NCBI GenBank assembly: GCA_028825045.1
Contig: JAPKAY010000006.1
Span: forward strand, 1 to 64,000
Length of the DNA stretch: 64,000 nt
Source of the DNA: Halioglobus sp.
GTDB taxonomy: Bacteria; Pseudomonadota; Gammaproteobacteria; Pseudomonadales; Halieaceae
Reading direction: 5' to 3'
Program-made: the position numbers and the translations under genes
Notes under the pieces: model-generated
Database searches by the model: none
What the model was told of the DNA's origin: nothing
What the model saw: the letters and a program-made list of their open reading frames with translations, nothing else
Part shown: positions 59,696 to 64,000 of the stretch, one piece after another
Layout of the letters: the number at the start of each line of letters is the position of its first letter
Numbering within the stretch: position 1 is the stretch's first letter

Positions 59696-62371
59696 TCAGT
59701 TGCCACTGAGTCTTTTTATATTGCGCTGGCCTTCTTCGCCCCCTGCTCGCAGTTTCCCGGCGGAAGACTGGGACTGACTCTGATTCTGGCTATTGAGGTT
59801 GGGCAGGGATACCAGAAATTCCACCGGAAAGTCCAGGTCAGCCATATCGTTATCCAGCGTAATACGGATGGGTTGGTCAATGGTCAGCCAAGCACCGCAG
59901 GCTTCCCCCGCATCACAGATTAGCAAGTCATTGTCGGCGTCGCTGCCGGCAACGACTTCGTATTCTCCAGCGACAATATCGCTAAACTGGAAGGGGTACC
60001 CGCTACTGCTTCCACTACTGGCGAATTGTGCCACTGGCTCATCGCTTATTGGGTCATAAAGCAGGATGTAGAGCACTCCAACATCAGCCCCGGCGTTCAA
60101 GTAACCAACAGACATCAGAATACGAACAGCGAGATTGTTGATGTCCGATTGTGCATTGATATCTGCGGTGTAAATTCCCGGGGAGAGGTCGGCGCGGTCG
60201 ACGTTGATCTGGTAGGTTCCCAGCCCGGCACCGTCCACGTTCACTGATTCAATCTGCAACCAGGCCGGTGACGCCGTGAGGCTGAGCAACGTAAGGTCGC
60301 CCTTGCCGCCATTACGCAATACCAGTTCCAACGTGGTGCCATTGGTGCCGAAGTTCAAGGTGCTGGCAGAGGCGGTTAGACGGGGGCTGTCTGCCGGCGA
60401 TGTGCCGCTGGCTTCCAGCGCCGCCAGTACCGCGCGCCGGGCATTAATGATTCCGTGGCCAAACTGGTCATCCCTGCCTGCGGGACCTAGGTCGTCGCTG
60501 AGTTGGCCGTCACTCAACAGCGCATCGATATCGGCGGGTGTGAGGTCGGGGTTTACACTTTTCATCAGCGCTAAAACGCCCGCAACGTGCGGCGCTGCCA
60601 TGGAGGTGCCGTTCAAAAAGGAGTAGACATAGTTGATACCTCCGCCACTGGTTTTTGTGCCGCCGGTACTGAGTATGCCATCGGGATAACCGTCGCCATT
60701 AATATCCACACTATTGTCACCACCAGGGGCGGCTACGTCGATTGCTGGCCCGGTATTGGAGTAGCTGGCCAGACGCCGCTGGATATCCACCGCGCTCACA
60801 GAAATCACACCTTCATAAGAGGCCGGATATTCCAGAGTGGAGCTGGCCTGGTTTCCCGCTGCGGCGACAACCAGTACGCCGACCGCTCTCACCTCGTCAT
60901 ACAGCGCCTGCGTGGTCTGACTAAAAGGACTGCCGCCGAGGCTCAGATTGATAACATCCGCACGTTGTTGTGGCACCGTGCCTGAGTCATTGGGAAGCCC
61001 GGCGGCAAATCTTACGGCCTGATCCACGTCGAAGGATGTTCCCGCGCCTCCTTTGCCAAGGGCGCGCAAAGGCATAATCTTGGCGCTATAGGCCGTTCCG
61101 GCCACACCCTCCCGATTGTTACCTCGGGCGGCCACCGTGCCGGCGACGTGGGTGCCGTGAAAGCTCTCGCCTCCACCCCCGAAGCTCTCGCCGGGGTCTG
61201 AAGGATTGGAATCAATGCCATCGCCGTCGCCGGCACTATCGGGGTCGCGCACAAAGTCATAGCCTTCCACCTGTTGTCCCGCCAGGTCTGGATGGCCCCG
61301 GAGTATTCCGGTGTCAATCACGGCGACAATCGAGGGGTTTCCAGTCGTGATGTCCCAGGCTTCTGGCAGTCCAATCAGTGGGTAGTGCCACTGCACTGGG
61401 AAGGCCTCATCGTTGGGGGTTGCCATGATTTTGACCTGATAATTAGGGTCGGCGTAGCTGACTTCTGGATCGGCTCGCAAAGACTTGATCGTCATAAGCG
61501 TTTCCCAGCGTGCGCGCAGATCGGGGTCGCGTATATGGTGGGATTTCTGAATGGCCGCTCTGGCGAGCCGTTGATCTGCATGTTGCGCGTTGACTAGACC
61601 TCGGCGCATGGCCATGAGACGTCCGCGCCCGCGCCCACCGGCGCGTTGCGTCAACCCGAAGTTACGAGACATTTTTTTGCTCTTGGAAGCTGTGCTGGAT
61701 TGCTGTGTCTCTTCTTTGTACGTCACCACCGCCTCCCAGGGCACGATGGGGTAGCTCGTGGCCACGTTCTGCGCCGAGAAGCTTGGCGCGCCTATGGCGA
61801 GAATATAATTAGTACCCCCTCTGAATGCAAAGACATTCACCACGAAGGTGCCATCTTCTGGGATAAGCAGTGACTCGAGCTCTCCGCTATCAATGGAGAA
61901 ATCCAGCAGGTTACCTTGGGTGTCATAGAGAAAAAGGTCGGCATCCGCCTGTTCGAAATCGCCCACCAGCAAAGTCACGCGTTGTCCTGCGAGCAGATCC
62001 ACCTGGAAGTAGTCGTCAAGGTCACCGGATTCCCGGGATTGTCCCGGGGCGCCGGTGCCGGGCTGGTTGATGTATCCACCGAGGGTGATCGGATTGGAGA
62101 TGATCTGTGCCAGTGCGACCGTATCATTGCTGACTGCCAGTCGCGTGGGGTCATTCGTATCGCTGTCCACCGCCTGACTGCTGGACGCCGTTATCGTGCC
62201 GGATATTGAGAAGGTTTGTGCAGGTGGCTGGGGCTGCGGCGAAGGCGGAGTAACCGGAGTCTCGGGTGCAGCATCCTGCGAGTTTTCGCCGCCCCCACCC
62301 CCGCCGCCACAGCCGGTTGCAAGTATTGAAATGATCAGGCTGGCCATCAGGCCGCGGAATAGGGCGCGCAT
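59696..62371 (-). CDS. Lipoprotein S8 serine peptidase (subtilase)
   Basis: Surface or periplasmic subtilisin-like protease, 891 residues from ATG 62371. Signal ends with lipobox LATGC followed by seven Gly residues. A PPC-like beta domain is at about 80-200 (DDYFQVDLLAGQRVTLLVGD). The S8 domain carries Asp (VIDTGILRGHPDL, about 353), His (FHGTHVAGTVAARG, about 405) and Ser (LNGTSMAAPHVAGVLALM, about 589). A C-terminal Ig-like or repeat part (LNFGTNGTTLELVLRNGGKG) follows. An upstream in-frame start at 62407 is possible but less typical. Substrate unknown; it may digest extracellular protein. Confidence 0.93.
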   Translation of the reverse strand: MRALFRGLMASLIISILATGCGGGGGGGENSQDAAPETPVTPPSPQPQPPAQTFSISGTITASSSQAVDSDTNDPTRLAVSNDTVALAQIISNPITLGGYINQPGTGAPGQSRESGDLDDYFQVDLLAGQRVTLLVGDFEQADADLFLYDTQGNLLDFSIDSGELESLLIPEDGTFVVNVFAFRGGTNYILAIGAPSFSAQNVATSYPIVPWEAVVTYKEETQQSSTASKSKKMSRNFGLTQRAGGRGRGRLMAMRRGLVNAQHADQRLARAAIQKSHHIRDPDLRARWETLMTIKSLRADPEVSYADPNYQVKIMATPNDEAFPVQWHYPLIGLPEAWDITTGNPSIVAVIDTGILRGHPDLAGQQVEGYDFVRDPDSAGDGDGIDSNPSDPGESFGGGGESFHGTHVAGTVAARGNNREGVAGTAYSAKIMPLRALGKGGAGTSFDVDQAVRFAAGLPNDSGTVPQQRADVINLSLGGSPFSQTTQALYDEVRAVGVLVVAAAGNQASSTLEYPASYEGVISVSAVDIQRRLASYSNTGPAIDVAAPGGDNSVDINGDGYPDGILSTGGTKTSGGGINYVYSFLNGTSMAAPHVAGVLALMKSVNPDLTPADIDALLSDGQLSDDLGPAGRDDQFGHGIINARRAVLAALEASGTSPADSPRLTASASTLNFGTNGTTLELVLRNGGKGDLTLLSLTASPAWLQIESVNVDGAGLGTYQINVDRADLSPGIYTADINAQSDINNLAVRILMSVGYLNAGADVGVLYILLYDPISDEPVAQFASSGSSSGYPFQFSDIVAGEYEVVAGSDADNDLLICDAGEACGAWLTIDQPIRITLDNDMADLDFPVEFLVSLPNLNSQNQSQSQSSAGKLRAGGEEGQRNIKRLSGN

Positions 62372-62551
62372 TATCGTCTCGAATAGTGTTTGCAAACCGT
62401 TGGACACTTAAAGATAACAGAGATTCAATGCCGGCAGTACAGTTGTGAATCGTTAGCCAAGACTGGCCGCTTCGGTCATTGGGCTTGCTACTGAGTCGCG
62501 TAACCTATCGAAGGCTTAATTATTGTCGTCAATTTATCGGAGGGTGCGTTT

Positions 62552-64000
62552 ATGAATCAGCGAAGTCTGGCTAAAGTCGTGCTGGTAGCGCTGCTCAGTC
62601 TGCATGCGGCTCTCGGGCAGGCGAAAACCGATAAGCCCAATATTCTGGTTATTTGGGGCGACGACATCGGCTGGTCAAATATCAGCGCTTACCATCGCGG
62701 AATGCTGGGAGGATCAACACCCAATATCGATCGTATTGCCAATGAGGGCGCCCTGTTTACCGATTACTACGGCGAACAAAGCTGTACCGCCGGGCGTTCA
62801 GCATTTATTACCGGGCAACATCCCTTGCGTACTGGTCTGTTGAAGGTGGGCCTGCCGGGGGCAGAGATTGGTTTACAGCCAGAAGACCCCACGATCGCAG
62901 AGCTGCTCAAGCCTCTGGGCTACGCTACCGGACAATTTGGCAAGAACCATTTAGGCGACAAGGATAAATTCCTCCCGACGAACCATGGGTTCGACGAATT
63001 TTTCGGTAATCTCTACCACTTGAATGCAGAAGAAGAGCCCGAGACATACTTTTACCCCAAGGACCCCGAGTTTCGCAAGCGTTTCGCTCCCCGCGGTGTG
63101 ATTCACTCTTATGCCGATGGCAAGATTGAGGACACCGGCCCTCTCACCCGTAAACGCATGGAGACAGCAGATCAAGAGTTTACCGACGCAGCGGTGAATT
63201 TTATGCAAAGGGCGAACGCAGCGGGCAAACCGTTTTTCGTCTGGTTTAACTCCACCCGTATGCATGTATGGACGCGTCTGGCGCCGAAATGGGAGGGCAA
63301 GTCCGGCTATGGCCTATACGCAGATGGCCTGATGGAGCACGATTATCACGTAGGTTTACTGTTGGATGAATTGGACAAGCTGAACATCGCCGACAACACT
63401 ATCGTCCTGTACAGCACTGACAACGGTTCACAGACCAACACCTACCCCGACGGCGGTGTCGAACCCTTTCGAGGGGAAAAGGGCTCAACCTGGGAAGGTG
63501 GCTTCCGCGTGCCCTCTCTGGTTCGCTGGCCGGGCGTTGTGAAGCCGGGCTCGATTATAAACGATATTTTCTCGCATCAGGATTGGTTGCCTACATTGTT
63601 GGCAGCTGCGGGTGAGCCGGGCATCAATGCCAAGTTAGAAAAAGGATTCCGCGCTGGAGACAAGACTTACAAAGTGCACATCGACGGCCACGATCAGAGC
63701 GATTTGTTGGCGGGTAAAGGACCCGGCAAGCGGGAGACGATTTACTATTTTGATGACAACGCCAACTTTAATGCTATTCGCTGGAACGATTGGAAGATTC
63801 ACTTCGCGTTTCAAATGGACGGCTGGGCCGGACCCCGGGAAGTACTCAACTTCCCTCGGGCTATAAACTTGCGCACTGACCCCTACGAGACTTCAATCGA
63901 TTCCGGCTTGTATGCACGTTTTTTTGCCGATCAGTTGTGGCTATTTGTACCTACGCAGCAAGAAGTAGGGAAGTGGCTGATGACGTTTCGCCAATTTCCG
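62552..64000 (+). CDS. Arylsulfatase-like sulfatase (S1 family), 3' end outside window
   Basis: Type I sulfatase with a signal peptide (VVLVALLSLHAALGQA-KTDK), ATG 62552 with GGAGGG at 62539-62544. The metal-site start PNILVIWGDDIGWSNISAYH and the formylglycine motif CTAGRSAFITGQ (Cys at residue 78, matching CxAxR) are clear. DNGSQTNTYPDGG and GEKGSTWEGGFRVPSLVRWP are later family segments. It needs a formylglycine-generating enzyme, not seen here. 483 codons are visible and the gene runs off the right edge. Substrate, perhaps an algal or host sulfated glycan, is inferred. Confidence 0.92.
   Translation, partial: MNQRSLAKVVLVALLSLHAALGQAKTDKPNILVIWGDDIGWSNISAYHRGMLGGSTPNIDRIANEGALFTDYYGEQSCTAGRSAFITGQHPLRTGLLKVGLPGAEIGLQPEDPTIAELLKPLGYATGQFGKNHLGDKDKFLPTNHGFDEFFGNLYHLNAEEEPETYFYPKDPEFRKRFAPRGVIHSYADGKIEDTGPLTRKRMETADQEFTDAAVNFMQRANAAGKPFFVWFNSTRMHVWTRLAPKWEGKSGYGLYADGLMEHDYHVGLLLDELDKLNIADNTIVLYSTDNGSQTNTYPDGGVEPFRGEKGSTWEGGFRVPSLVRWPGVVKPGSIINDIFSHQDWLPTLLAAAGEPGINAKLEKGFRAGDKTYKVHIDGHDQSDLLAGKGPGKRETIYYFDDNANFNAIRWNDWKIHFAFQMDGWAGPREVLNFPRAINLRTDPYETSIDSGLYARFFADQLWLFVPTQQEVGKWLMTFRQFP

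Noticed and set aside
50684..62371. PEP-CTERM or IPTL-CTERM sorting tails on nearby secreted proteins
   Set aside because: The C-termini of the subtilase, DUF481 and DUF4340 proteins lack motif plus helix plus basic end.
1..64000. CRISPR arrays, insertion sequences, prophage, tRNA or rRNA genes
   Set aside because: No regular repeats, transposase, integrase or cloverleaf-like sequence noticed by reading; a tRNA scan could still find one I missed.

Overview
The window is a stretch of gammaproteobacterial chromosome with moderately high GC, dense genes and no insertion sequence, prophage, CRISPR array, rRNA or tRNA that I could find. Gene order in the left half follows the Pseudomonas-type core chromosome: serA facing a D-2-hydroxyglutarate dehydrogenase, rpiA facing ilvA, zapB-like/zapA/6S RNA/ygfA, ygfB-pepP-ubiH-ubiI, HAD/rppH/ptsP, and lgt-thyA-folA. 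A TonB-dependent receptor, a TtpC-type TonB system, an S1-family sulfatase, a lipoprotein subtilase and exosortase H suggest a marine, polymer-using gammaproteobacterium, possibly near the OM60/NOR5 (Halieaceae) group. That placement is inference.

Layout. 1-331: start of a TonB-dependent receptor (cut by the window edge). 617-5893: amino-acid and central carbon genes (serA, D2HGDH, rpiA, ilvA). 6044-12001: folate salvage, 6S RNA, ZapA and a ZapB-like protein, then ygfB-pepP-ubiH-ubiI. 12192-20602: orphan gcvH, rlmI, HAD phosphatase, rppH-ptsP, NRDE protein, lgt-thyA-folA. 20846-26039: six-gene operon DUF3450-TtpC-ExbB-ExbD-TonB-TPR, closed by a strong bidirectional terminator. 26145-34883: cold-shock protein, glk-pyk, YjbR-like protein, phosphodiesterase, solute-binding protein, VOC protein, aldehyde dehydrogenase and two small proteins. 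34989-39949: DEAD-box helicase, ubiX, SDR-HIT-hydroxyacid dehydrogenase. 39951-42665: lipoprotein and two regulators. 42856-49381: branched-chain acyl-CoA catabolic operon. 49482-57560: long minus-strand set with glutathione reductase, TauE, a GldA/GldFG-like ABC system with DUF4340, and exosortase H with its partner. 57796-64000: DUF481 protein, zinc-ribbon protein, surface subtilase and a sulfatase cut by the right edge.

Points of most interest. (1) The valine/isobutyryl-CoA operon has an EutE/AdhE/SauS-type CoA-acylating aldehyde dehydrogenase where MmsA is usual. This suggests a possible direct route from methylmalonate semialdehyde to methylmalonyl-CoA. (2) An exosortase H pair lies directly downstream of a GldFG-type ABC transporter, with no sorting substrate in the window. 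(3) A 28-codon minus-strand ORF with a near-perfect Shine-Dalgarno lies in an otherwise empty 300-base gap. (4) Two ATAAC/GTTAT inverted repeats lie just before the LysR gene. The rest is largely core genome.
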